The notes below the pieces were generated by a model. That model was not told the origin of the DNA. It searched no databases and was given only the letters and a program-made list of their open reading frames with translations. The position numbers were made by a program, and so were the translations under genes. Of a DNA stretch of 64,000 nt, positions 47,301-59,700 are shown in pieces (the first letter of the stretch is position 1; each line of letters opens with the position of its first letter). Source of the DNA: Aquila chrysaetos chrysaetos (taxonomy: Eukaryota; Chordata; Aves; Accipitriformes; Accipitridae); the NCBI RefSeq assembly GCF_900496995.4, contig NC_044018.1, positions 28,116,858 through 28,180,857 of the forward strand. Reading direction: 5' to 3'.

Positions 47301-50300
47301 AGTGGAAAGGACTACTGGGGTGTTTAATGCCTTTGGCTGCTAAAAGAAACCTTGCAAACACGGGGACGTGGCTCAGCTGAATGGGTTGAGTGTCACTCAG
47401 GGCAGGCCAGCCTCTCCCTCTCCATGGCTTTAGTGGGTCAGGTGAAGTGAAATGAATTCCGCCATGCATGGCTGGTTCCTGTGGATCATGGTTGAACCAG
47501 ATTGGGTTAAGCTGCTTGTCCTGGGGTCCTCCTGGAAGCAGTCCCCAAAGTCACGAACTCAGACCTTTCCTGTGAGTGCTGATTGCTGGTGTCAGTTACT
47601 GAAGTTCCAGCAACTCCCTTTACTTATTCCCACTGTAGGTCTTGATCAAGAAGCTACCCTAATATTTTTCCTCTATTTATGTGACGGATGCCACATATGT
47701 TGACTATTTTTCTGCTGGGAAGCAGCTGCACATAGGAAAAAAGTCATGTTTTCTGATGACACCTGCATTTAACCTAGAGTTCAATCCAGTTTCCTCTTCA
47801 TCCTCATTTTTCTCTTTTCTTTTTTTTTTTTTCTCTGCAGGCCGTATCTCTCCTCCTCCTGAAACACTTTGGAGATTTCATCTCTGCCTTGCTCCAGCAC
47901 CACATGCCCCAGCTTGAGGGCATCAGCTGCAGGTGTGCTGTGTGTGGAGGAACCAGGACTTGCTCTGCCTTTAAGAGATGTCAGGGATGAGCATGATATT
48001 TTGCATTAGGTTAGCCAATAAAGTAAAAAAAAGCAATAAGCTTCTACTAAGCTTCCACTCACTGCAATTGTTAATAATGACAGCAATAGAAAAATTACTT
48101 CACTATTTTCACACATTATATTAAATTGATACTTTCAGATTCTTGTAGGGGAAATAAGACATCAACAGATATCATAATTATGATTACTATTTTCTGAATA
48201 GATAATATTATAGGTGGTTACAAGTAAGTTATTGACTTGTTTACCTTTCTGCTAACTCAGAATAATTAGTCATTTATTAAAATAGCCATTAGTCAGTTGT
48301 TAACTGCATTGCAAGGTAAAATAATATTTTGTTTTGCATTAGAAGAATACTTGCTGGTCCAGATGTAAGACTAAAATCAAGTCTTAACACAGCCCACCCC
48401 TCTCCCCATTCAAAGTGCCTTAAGCAGGCAAGACAAAGATGGGAAGTGACCTACCCCACACCAGGTAGAATTCATCCTGCCTAACTCTGACTTTTTGCAA
48501 GTCAAAGGTCTAATCTAAAGCCATCATGCAGGCTCCCCACACAGTCAAGGAGAGAGGATTGTAGCTCCAGGGACAGCTCTCCTTTGTCCTCATAGGCTTT
48601 CCACCACTTCCCACACTGTCTCTCCTTAGCTTGCCTTGCTGTCATTGCACTTATGAACTGAGCACTTGGTTCCAACCTCTTACAGGTGGCCACCTTGTTC
48701 TACCTGTTGTCCTTTCTCCACTCAAAAAAGAATCACTCACATGCAAGCAGAGATGCACTGTTGCTTCTTACCATCTCAAATGCTGTGGTCCACTGGTCCC
48801 TTCCTTATGTCCATATTATGGAGCAGCTCCTGATAGAGAAGCCAATGACAGGTACTGTGCCAAGTTCCTCCTTGTCTATCCATGGAGCTCATGTCTTTTG
48901 GAGTGGCCAGCTCTGCACCCTCATCTTCGGTCCTAGCCTCCACCCCGGTTCTGTGCAATTCAACCATAGCATTTGCAGAAAATACTTCTGTTTAGCAAAG
49001 ACAAAATAACATTTTCCCCCAAAAACCATTCCCAACCAGCTGAACTCAGTACCCTCTTATATCAGTCTATGCAGGACAAAGCCCTCCCATCTCAGGGGCT
49101 TCCCAGACCTCCTCTAATTATAGTTTCCTCATGAGGAAGCTTCACTTTTACTATGAAGGATTGACAGCTCATGTAATTGTGAACGTGCTCTGATATGGGG
49201 CTTTTTTTCTGTGGTGTAATAGCAACTTTCAGTCTTACCCAGATGTAGGTCTGGGTGAGGGAAACTCCATCTGATCTCTGTGATCATATTCCTGCTCCTA
49301 CCTTGAAGTGTCTGTATAATCAGTACAATATATTTGTGCAGGCAAGGTGCTCTCCAAGCTGGAGAGCCTCAGAATTAAAGTAGCATAAACCTTTGGTAGA
49401 ATTTCACACCAGCATTTCACATTTCTTTTTCCTGCCATTACAAGGTTTTTGACACTTCTCTTCCTTTTGTTCTCTTCTCAGAATCTCCTGTTGCCTCCAC
49501 TGACCACAGAAAAAGGTTATTGTTAGTCCCTATGATAGAAGGTGTGAGAAAATGAAAGTCTGTGGGATGAAAGGCATTTTTATTAGTGTGCCTATGTGAT
49601 TTCAGTCCCATTTTCTAAGTGACTTAGGGCCCTACTTATGCAGGTATTTAGGCAACTAGTGATCAAGATCTACTATTTCAATCCTATGTGTGTGTGTCTA
49701 TCTACTTTATCTGGACAGCTATTAAATCTAAATACTGTATTTATTAATGTACTACTGTACTACACTGCTGTGTGTCCACTTGTATGGGTGTGCAGTGGTT
49801 ATTTAATAGTAATAAGTATATTACTGTACTTATCTACCCTCTGCTCTGCCAATGTAAAGATCACTAGTTTATGTTTGGCATTGATGAACAGTAGCTACAT
49901 CTGTCTTCTGAGACATCTGCAGGATTTTAGTGGTTTAGGCTTTCTGTTTTGAGTTGATTAAAATGGTCCTGCAAGAATGTAGAGGCATTTCCTTGAGCAT
50001 TAGCCTAGGTACTAGAATTTATTATTCCCATTTATTATTTGGGTTGACTGGAGGTGGACAGAGATGGATGTGCGTTGTGGAGGTTGGCAGGTTCCTGCAT
50101 CAGTTGCGCTCAAAGAGCTAAAGCTTGGGTCTGTTTGTGAATTGTCTTTATAGTTTGAAAACGCGAATCCTTGGTGCAGTCTCTGTGACATAGGTCTGAT
50201 AGAGGATGGCTCAACTGACATTACTTTCACCACCTGAAATTCGGGAGTTGAGTGAGCTCTCCAGGTTCCCTTATGGTCCTCAGAGGGAAATGAGACCATC

Positions 50301-52595
50301 CGGAAAAGCACACTCATGCCACCTGTCTCAGAGGCTTCGCCAGATGGGAGGAACATCATCACCTGCTTCATGGACTTTTCTGGATGGGAGGAATTACACG
50401 TGGATGTTCTGTGCTTCCTCCAACAGCTATAGAAGAAGCCCAGGCAGTCAATTTTACATGAATAACTTTTGGGATGCAATTTAAATTTATCTTAAAAATC
50501 CCCAACAACAAAAAGCCTGGTTGACCATGTGGCTATCTCAACAGCCCTTGAAGACTTCCACTCCCTGGCAGATTCTGTGATAACCCATCTCTGTGGTAAA
50601 GATGTTGCTTGAACCTGTGGTCCTTTTGCTCCATGCATGTTGGGAACTGTTTTGCTGTTTCTTTTAAAGGATCAGAGCAGAAGCCACCCAGGTACATCCA
50701 AGAGCAATGCCAACTCATTGCAGGGAAGAGGAAGGTATCACAGGAAGCTCCCCCTTCATCTGCAGAATGCATGAACATCTCTCTGGGTGCATCACTGTTT
50801 CTGGAGCCAGCTCAACAGGTTCAGGTGTGGCTTGGTTTGTTGTGCCAAGGCTAGGCTGGTGCCAGCAATGATCACAACAGCAACCTACATGCTGCGCTCT
50901 AGATTATGTGGCATGTGGGGTAGGTTGGCTCCTCTTCTCATGCAGGGTTTGCAGGAGGCCTTCTCAAGCAGGAGACAGCTGCCTCGGAGATCAGTGCAGT
51001 GGTTCTGTATGAATTGCCACCTGGTTTGCTTCACGCAGCGAGTTGATGTATGTATTTAGGGCAGTGATTTTGGATCGACATCTCTCTAACCATTGTTCCA
51101 CAGGCAGCTGGCTTATGTGGTCTGCGGGTGTTCCCTCCCCTAGGTCATAACGCTTCCTTCCAAGATCCATGTGGATGATCTAAAGTGTTGCCTGATGCAG
51201 TGTGTGTTGGAATAAGCCACACTCAAACCTGAAAGAGTGGGGATGAAGATGAATTGCACTCAAAGTAGTCATTCATAAACTCAACAGACAGGTGGACAAC
51301 AGCAACCCTTTAGAAACTCTTGTGTATGTTGCTGAGGAATCATTAAGGCAAGCAAAAGGGACATTTTAGCTCAGATCTCACAAGGAAATCATGGGTCATG
51401 TCCACAGTCTCACCTCCTCCTGACGGGAAGTCATATATTGTCCTCCTAATCTTTACCTGAGCCTAATAATGGCTCCAAGGTCACACAGGAATTTCAGTCT
51501 CAGCATTGTTCAGACACAGTTTGTCCTACACAGAATTTTGCAGAGAGTGGATACAGTTCTGAGAGCATCTTTTAGCTTGACTGAAATATGGGAGTGAAGG
51601 AGGACAAATGACATTGGTTTCTCTTGAGATGCACCAGCATCTAGAAAATATTGAGCCCTACTAAAAGAGAACAGGGAAGATTTTTGTGTATTATCCTAAT
51701 GCTTTGGCAAACCTTACCCAGATGTGTTGAAATAGATCGGTTTCCAGATTTCCCCCCCACTCAATTTAAAATTATGGTCATTACACATTTTTTCTGTTCA
51801 CTGTAATTATTCTTTCCAGTGGGACACAGAATTCGCGATCCAAGTCACGTTTTTATATAGGTATATAAAAAGAGGAAATTCAGTGGGAAATTTGGTTGAA
51901 ATTCTCAGTAAAATGTAGGTAACTATTGAAGATTAATTACAAAAAAGTAGCACAAATGGAAGGTCTGGGTTACCAGTTGGCCATTCCTGGTGTAAGGCTA
52001 GAAGAGATCCAGTTTGCTAGGGAAAAGTAGTACTTCTCGTCTGGTTGTCTGGAAAAACACTGTGTCTACTTCTGGGAAAACCCCTTCATCTGGTCGCTGA
52101 GTGCCCCAAATCTTGTCCGCTTCTAGATATATCAGCTGGTCTAATAACAGCTGGTCTAATAACCTCTCCCTACAAACCTTTCATTTAGGGGATTTATGAG
52201 GTGCTTTCCAAAAGGAGCCAGAGCAAGGATTACAAAGCCCTGACCACATAACCTCTATATAACTGAAGGGTTCATAGTGTGGCTTTATCCAGCACCTTTG
52301 GAAGGAAAAACATCCCCTTCGGGTGAAGCCCAGCTTCTCCTAATGTTGTGTAGGGGACAAAGGGGAGGTTCTTGCCATGTGGAAATTGTTCTACCAGTGC
52401 TTTTGGGGACAGTGTATCAGATCTCAGTTGTCTTCTAGAGCTATTAGTCGAGGCTGAAGGCTCTCAGTGGTATTGTCAGCAGCAGGATTTAGCTCCCAAA
52501 TGCTTTTTAAATGAGTTCATGGCCATTGAGTCTTGCACCGGAGTGTGCTCAGACTGGAAAGGTGGAGTCTTGCACAGTGATGAGGAGAGGAAAGA

Positions 52596-52698
52596 GAATC
52601 ATAGACTCATAGAATGGTTTGGGTTGGAAGGGACCTTAAAGATCACCTAGTTCCACCCCCCCTGCCATGGGCGGGGACAGGGACACCTTCCACTAGAG
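52596..52698 (-). mobile_element. CR1 LINE 3'-end fragment
   Basis: The sequence from AATCATAGACTCATAGAATGG through GGGTTGGAAGGGACC, GATCACCTAGTTCC and CTGCCATGGGCGGGGACAGG to CACCTTCCACTAG is the reverse complement of the well-known avian CR1 3' region. It is about 100 bp and 5'-truncated, with the 3' end at the left. It is the clearest avian marker in the window. Confidence 0.92.
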
Positions 52699-53504
52699 GG
52701 ATGGATCAGGCAGATGCTCAGTGGGAGAATCTGGGCAGAAAAGCCTGGAGCCCAGTACTGTATTTGGTATCTCAGCTAGCCGGTGGCGGGGCCTTTAAAA
52801 ACCAACAATCCACAAACAGGTAGTTTCAGTTTGTGGTCTAACTATTCCCACATGGAAGAGCAGGAGCAGCCAAGAGCAGAAGGGCCAAAAGTATGGAAGT
52901 GATGGGTCACCTGTTCCCTAAGGTGACCTCATCTTAATCTTTAATAGTTAAATGTCTACTTTAATTGACTAAAGTTTATCTCAGAGCTTTCTCTTTTACA
53001 TTTAAAACTCTGTATCCATTTACTTAAAGCTAAAATTGATACCGAGAGATTCCATTTTTTCTGGTTTCTAGATGCTATTTCACCTTTATGAGCCAAAGGC
53101 AAATTTTTTTTTTTTATGCAATTAGCAAGAAGGCCAGATCTCACCACCTTCCCTCTCCCTGCAGCCCTGCAGAAGTAATACTTACTCTTGGGTGGATATA
53201 CTGGCAATGACAAAAAAGAGACAATGGGAAGCTAAGGGAGCAATAGTCTTTGCTTCCTGTAGTAGGTACTCCCGATGATGCGGTGAAGCAAGGTGAGCTA
53301 CCCTGAAGTCAATATGAGGACAATATCAAGGCCTTCTGTCTCATGAAATGAAATGCCAAAAGAGGTGGGGAAATTTGAGAGAGAACAAACCATGGTAATG
53401 TGCATGGATAACTGTGTGAACTGTAATTAATGACGGAGGGCAGGCTAATGAGATAAGGAAATCTCATCTGAACAAAGCTCATGTGTCAAGCAGGATTTGG
53501 GGAA

Positions 53505-53516
53505 TTTCACAATTCC
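53505..53516 (-). promoter_or_regulatory. Upstream element shared by keratin genes 2-5 (gene 5 copy, inverted)
   Basis: TTTCACAATTCC is the exact reverse complement of the GGAATTGTGAAA found ~500 bp upstream of genes 3 and 4. Here it is 270 bp before the ATG. It is the only part of the gene 5 upstream region I could match to the others by eye, so it may be regulatory or may be chance. Confidence 0.35.
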
Positions 53517-53648
53517 TCCACTGGTGTGTGGTGTTTACTCTGACCTCTCTTCAGGCAGCCGTTAATTGCTGCCTGATGAACCAAACCCAATAACAACATT
53601 AACAGACCTGCTAATTACCACGGAATGGAGACTAACTCCTCCAGAACG

Positions 53649-53655
53649 TATAAAG
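53649..53655 (+). promoter_or_regulatory. TATA box (TATAAAG) of keratin gene 5
   Basis: A canonical TATAAAG 126 bp before the ATG at 53775, predicting a ~95-nt 5' UTR. The spacing equals that of gene 1. Genes 2-4 have GATAAAAG instead. Confidence 0.75.
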
Positions 53656-53774
53656 GAGAACTTCTGTCACCCCCACCAGAGGAGCTGAGGATTCTTCACT
53701 CTCATTTCTCCTCCTGTTTCAGAACCTTCCCTGCCTGTGCTCTCGCCTTCTCTTAACGCTCTGAAAGCGACGCT

Positions 53775-56700
53775 ATGAGCCAACATTTCTACCGATTTGG
53801 GGATGGGAATTTCACTTCTTTTTCTGCTCACTGTGGCAGACTGGGTGGTGGGAGAAGTTCATCTACCGTAAGCTATTGTGAAGACAATAGAGGAGAAGAA
53901 AGGTACAGTGGTTATGGGTATGGGTATGGTTATGGCAGCAGGAGTCTCCACAACCTTGGTGGGTTTAGGGATGTTTCTACTGGTGGAGGCTATGGAGGAG
54001 AAGGAGGAGGATATGGGAGGTGCCTGGGATTTGGTGGTAGGAGACATCTTGATAGGGGCTTTGGTAGAAGAGGATATTTTGTGGGAGCTTTTCAAGGTGG
54101 TGAAGCAGGGCTTGGTAGCATGTGTGGCAGAAGTTCAGGCAGGGAGGTGCTTGGAGGAGGCTTTGGTAGAAGTGCCTTTGGTGAACAAGGGGCTGGACAG
54201 GGTTTTGGGCAGGCTGGTGTTGGCAGAGGCATCGAGGAAGTCCATGTCAACACCAACCTGCTGAGGCCAATACAAGTGCAAGTTGACCCCGAGTTCCAGA
54301 GAGTGCGGTCAGATGAGAAAGAGCAGATTAAGGCTCTCAACAACAAATTTGCATCATTCATCAATAAGGTGAGTCCCTGTTCTCTTTTTTACTTGTTATC
54401 TGGAAGGGGGAAATATAAGGAGTGCTGCTCTGCCTGTGTGAGGCATGGGGACACCTTTACATTGCATATTCTCCCCCTCCAAATCACAGCGTTGGCTAGA
54501 TTCCCTTGTGCTGGTGTGAAGTTTTTAATAGCTTGCTATAAACGCCGCTGCATGAATCACTTACATTTAGCCCTGGGATAAGTATCTCTGAGTCGCCTTT
54601 TGTGGCAGGACAATAACAAACTACTGGGATGTCACCAACACGTTAAGTGACTTCTCTTTTGAGGAGAAGGGTTTCTGCATGGCTAGTAATATTCTGGTGC
54701 CTGGGAATTGTTGATGCTAGCAGGAAAAATGGGTGATGGACTTGGACATCCTTGATGTGTTCTGTTTCTTTTTCTCAAGCAAGGCAAAATGTTGCATTTC
54801 TCTGAATTACAAAACAAATTGCTTCTTTGCTTGGAGGTCCTAGCCTCTTTCAGGTGGCCTGTGGCCCCCACATCTGTCTTCTTTACCTCTTTCTTGGTTT
54901 ACACTACAATACTCCCATCTCTGTCTGCCATCGTCTTCTCTTTCGTTTCTACTCACAGACACAGGAACAAAACAGCCACAAAAACACTTCCACCCACGCA
55001 GACCTGACATGTGCCTTTGAGTGGTGACATGTGTCTCTGCGTAGTGTGGAAGCTTGTATTATTTGTTACACGTGAAGACTTAATGGCTTCTTGTGTTACC
55101 CTACCAAAAAGGTGTTGGTTACACCCAGAAGTTTTAAGCCTGCTTAGTCCTGAAAAATGGGAGCACCTTTCCTTTAACTCTTTTTTTTTTTTTTTAAACT
55201 TTCTGGATGTCAGCTTCCAGGTTATAACCTGTTCAGTGTCCCAGCTGAAGAGATGCTATCCCTCTGGTTTCCAAAAATACCAGCTCTGCATGTTATAGGT
55301 TTTTCTGACCTTCTTCTCTAAGGCAAGGTATATGTGGGAAGAGAGTGGTCCCATGCGGTCTTCTGAGAGGGGGATAATTCTTCTCATGTATTTGGGTGTC
55401 TAACGTACTTCAGAAACAGCTGAAGTCTCCCTCCACCCCAATCATCTCCCTAAATATTGTGCATTTAAGAGATGAAAAGCCAGCAAAGATTTCAGTATCA
55501 GCTTTGAGAAGCAGTGGTAAAATCATGCCCTTCTTATGCAACACATTGGGAAAAAAGAGGTGTGTCCCCTGTTAGTCTAAGCTGTCTCCTGTGTTGGTAC
55601 CAGTGTTACTACAGTTGGTCCCACCTGGCAAAACCTTTAGATGTTACTGTGTTGGAAATATTAGTTAGGATTTGTTTTGCTATAGAGACTAATGCTGATG
55701 TCAGTGTTTCCCCCAGTGCTTTCCAGTGGCTGAGACACTCTTCTGCTTTGCCTTTCAGGTTCAATGTCTTGAGCGGCAGAACCAGGCTCTGCTGGCCAAA
55801 TGGGAACTTCTGCAGCAGCAAAGTGCCCGACCGGAGGAGAGCAGAAATATCACCTCTTTCTTCCAATCTTACATCAGCAACCTGCAAAGGCAGCTAGAAA
55901 TGCTCCAGAGCCAGAAGGAGCAGCTGGATCCAGAAGCTTATAATATGCTTCAGCTTGTTGAAGATTATAAAAAGAGGTGAGTAATCACAGGTCTGGGAAA
56001 AAGCATACTGGAATTTTCCAAGGCAATGCTAATCATGCCCTGGGATGGCATAGCTTAGCTTCACACCTTCAAGAGTTTTGTAGCCATTGTAGCACTACTC
56101 TGCAGTAGGTTCATTATGGGACTTGACTTTGACACTGGAAGACTAAAGCAGATTTGGTAGAACCCAGAACAGTAAGAGGAAAATCAAAGGCCCTGCAGAT
56201 CTATCCCACTCTTTTCTCCTCCTGTCCTCCTTCATGCCCTTCCTCCCCCAGGCAATGAGTAACCCAGGACTCCTTACCAGTGGGGTCAAGTTGAGAACAG
56301 TCGCTCCTGGTTTAGCTACACCCAAAATATATATGTCCACAGTTCTGAAACAGGGGAAGTTTAGTTCAGAAATACAAGGCTGTTAGAACTGATGTATATC
56401 AATCTATATTAGCCACATTTCATAGGCTAACTTAGCATACAGTTCTGCAGAGGGTTTGCAATTGCCTTTGCAGCTGCCAAAAATTGCAGTTAAATGAAAA
56501 CTTGATACATTCCCTTTCTGGATGATTCCCTTTGGTTCCTGGCCCACTTGACTGAAAAAGTAAGGCAGGCAATGAGCTACCTATTTCTTTTCTCTGCTGT
56601 AACAGATTCGAGGACGAGATCAACAAGCGTGCATCTAAAGAAGAGGAGTTTGTGGAGCTTAAAAAGGTGAAGTAATCCAAGACATTGAGCTAAATCACAG

Positions 56701-59700
56701 CCTCAGAAATAAAGCAATAACTGGATGGTGTTGAGGTTTTCAAAACCAGGGTCTTTGCTTAACTTCATCTCGCTCCCGTCTAACTGAAGTCATCGAAAAC
56801 CTGAGCTTTTTACTGCAAGACTGGAGAGAAATCATTTCCTCTAGAGACTGAATCAGTCCTTTGTAAGATGAGTATTTTAAAAGTGCCAGTCTTTTTCTCT
56901 ATTCACTCAGTCACAATCTGGGTGAGACATTGTTATTAGGGGTTAAATAATATCTATAGATGGCTTAGATAGGAGAAGAGAAAATTTAGACAACTTTTTA
57001 TTAGAAGAATTAATGAAGTCTATGTTTCTACATTTTGCATTTTCTCCAGGAACACATTTATTGCCACAGCTATTTTGCTTGTTTCTAAGCCATTCTTTTC
57101 TTCTAAGAGTTAGAAACTTTCCCTTTGTTCCAATTGCTTTTCAAATGAAAGCTGAGCTTCATGGGCCATTATTTGACTCCAGGAATGAAGGCTTTAAAGA
57201 AATGTACCAAGTCTTGCAAGAATTGCACTTCAGTGGAGAGTTTGCCAAGCATCAAAGCAATACAAATATGCCTATGGCTTTTTTTACAGGAACTGGATAG
57301 TGCCTACATGGGAAAAATGGAGATTGATGTTCGGGTGGAAATATTGAAGCAGGATCTTGAGTTCCTCAGATGCTTACATGAAGCTGTGAGTATGCTTCTC
57401 AGATGAAAAACTTATCCTCAGGTCTTGAAGGGCGTGTATCTTTCAGAGGTTTTCAGAAATTTCACCTGAACAGGACATTGCAGAGTGGTGTGGAGAGTGG
57501 ATCATCCTTGGCCTTTGATCTTATAAAGTCCTTTTTCATCTGTGAGTGAACAGGGGGTCTGGTGTGTCACGAAACCTGGAAGAGACACTTGAAAATTAAA
57601 ACTGGTGGTGGAACAATAGGAGCTGGGGGATGCAAGTAGGGAAGTTCCAGTGGGTAACTGGCCAGAGGGTGCCATTTCTTTCCTCGTAACACAACCTGGA
57701 CTGCTCACATGAACTGTTAAAATCCAATTTTTTTTTCCTTGCAGGAGCTGTCCCAGCTGCAAACAGTAGTTGGCAACACCAATGTCATTCTGTCCATGGA
57801 CAACCATAGAGAACTGAACATGGATGGCATCATTGAAGAAGTCAGGCAGGAGTATGAGACAATTGCTCAGAGAAGCAAAGCTGAAGTAGATGCCATGTAT
57901 CAGGGCAGGGTGAGTAAACATCGACAAGACGGGGAGGCAAGTCTGCTCAGTGGAAAAGAAACCAAAAATGTCTGTTCTCTTCTCTGCACATCAGTACCAG
58001 GACCTTCAGAACATGTGGGTAAATCAACGTGAGCAACTGAGGAACAGTTATCAGGAAATCCAGGAACTTATCAGGCAGATCCAAAGACTACAACAAGAAA
58101 TTGAAATTGCAAGGAGAAAGGTAAAGCTGATACTCTCCAACATGACTAAACTGTTTAAGTCACTTTTACATGGGGACTCAGTGCAGTGGAACGTAGCCTA
58201 TCCTTTGGAGGCAAACCTAGAAATGACGTTTTCTCTTCAAAATGAAGCAGATTTAGATTTTGGCTGTCTACATTGGGATTTAATTTGGGTTAATTTACCC
58301 AGTCTAATACATCATCCAAGTTCGGTCATTGAGGCAGATCTTTTAATTTCCAGGGACTGCCAGAAGGGTTTGAAAATCCCAGTCCCGTAGAAGGGAAATG
58401 GACATGTTCTGTTTTTGCCCTCTGCAGAATAACAGCCTCCAAGAAACCATTAAAGATGCTGAGCAGCGTGGGAGCTCTGCCATCACAGATGGCCAGCAAA
58501 AGCTTCAGGATTTGGAAAATGCCCTGCAGCAGGCCAAAGATGATCTCACTCGCCTTCTTCATGATTATCAGGAGCTCCTGAACGTGAAATTGGCCCTGGA
58601 TATTGAAATTGCCATGTATAGATCACTTCTTGAGGAGGAGGAGACCAGGTAGGTACAAACTATTCATCCTGGATAGAGGCAGCTGTGCAAAGCAGTGCGT
58701 CCCATTCTTCAACCTATCACTTAGATCTCCAGGATGAATTGCTGCCTGGAAGGAGTGACCTCTTTCATTGGCTTACTGATAGAGCCTAGCCTGACTTTTA
58801 CTTTTATGGGATGCATTATCTCAATGTCACTTTCCCTTCACAGGATACAGGAAGGCTCACCAGCCACAATCTGTAAGTATCTCAAGGCTTTGCTTTGGTT
58901 TTTTAAAAAAGCACTGTTACTGTTTTGTTGTCTGTGGTACTTAACACCTACCACCAGAACAACCTATCTTAGCTCCATTCTGAGTTCCCTAGGGAAATGA
59001 AGGAAATGGTAGTCCCTTGTGAGCGTGTGTGTGAATACATGTGTATATGCATTAATATGCCAACATTGAGCTACTGACCTTGGAACCTGTTGGCTAAGTT
59101 CAACCAAATCTGTAAGAAGTGGGAAACACCTCACTTATTCATAGGTCTATGTGGTGCATGTCAGAACTGAAGGAAAAGAAACTGAGTCCTAAAACTTGTG
59201 GAAATCGGGGGCCAGCTAACGGAGAGAGAAACCTGTTCACTTGGCCTTCTTAAAGGAAGTGCTGCACTAACTGTTAATGTATGGAGTAGACATGTAAGTT
59301 ATATTAAAGATAAGCTAATAAAGCCAGAAACATATGAGAAAATATTTCACAGGAAAATCTACTAATGAAGACCCTTGTTGCCTCTTTCCAAACATATGAC
59401 AAGGACCACTAGAGTACATACAATGATGCCCATACATAAGTATTATACCAGCTGTGCTTAAAATTTTTTGAGTAAAAAGAATAAGTTGGACATCCCTTCT
59501 ATTTCTTACAGGTGTCATTGACCACGGTGCCAGTGCTAGAGGAATATTTGGAGTACGATCTGGAAACTTGAAAAGCGAGAAGGTGGTGCGAGAAGGTGGA
59601 CATAGCTCTGGAGGATGGGGATCCAGCTCTGGCAGTGGCGGATGCAGCCCCCACAGTGGAGGGATGAGCTCTGGTGGGGGCAGCAGCTCTGGCCGGAGAG

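Larger units (their letters stand above)
38591..53640. other. 15-kb gene-poor region between keratin genes 4 and 5
   Basis: I find no intact gene in this interval. It holds a modular minisatellite (39.0-39.5 kb), a decayed keratin exon 7 (41.26 kb), an ATGGC-type microsatellite (43.08 kb), a decayed keratin exon 1 (44.17 kb) and a CR1 3' end (52.6 kb). The rest (39.6-41.2, 41.5-43.0, 43.2-44.1, 44.4-52.5 and 52.7-53.5 kb) is moderately AT-rich, with only short open frames of no recognisable content. The two relics imply that former keratin genes were lost here. Confidence 0.6.
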
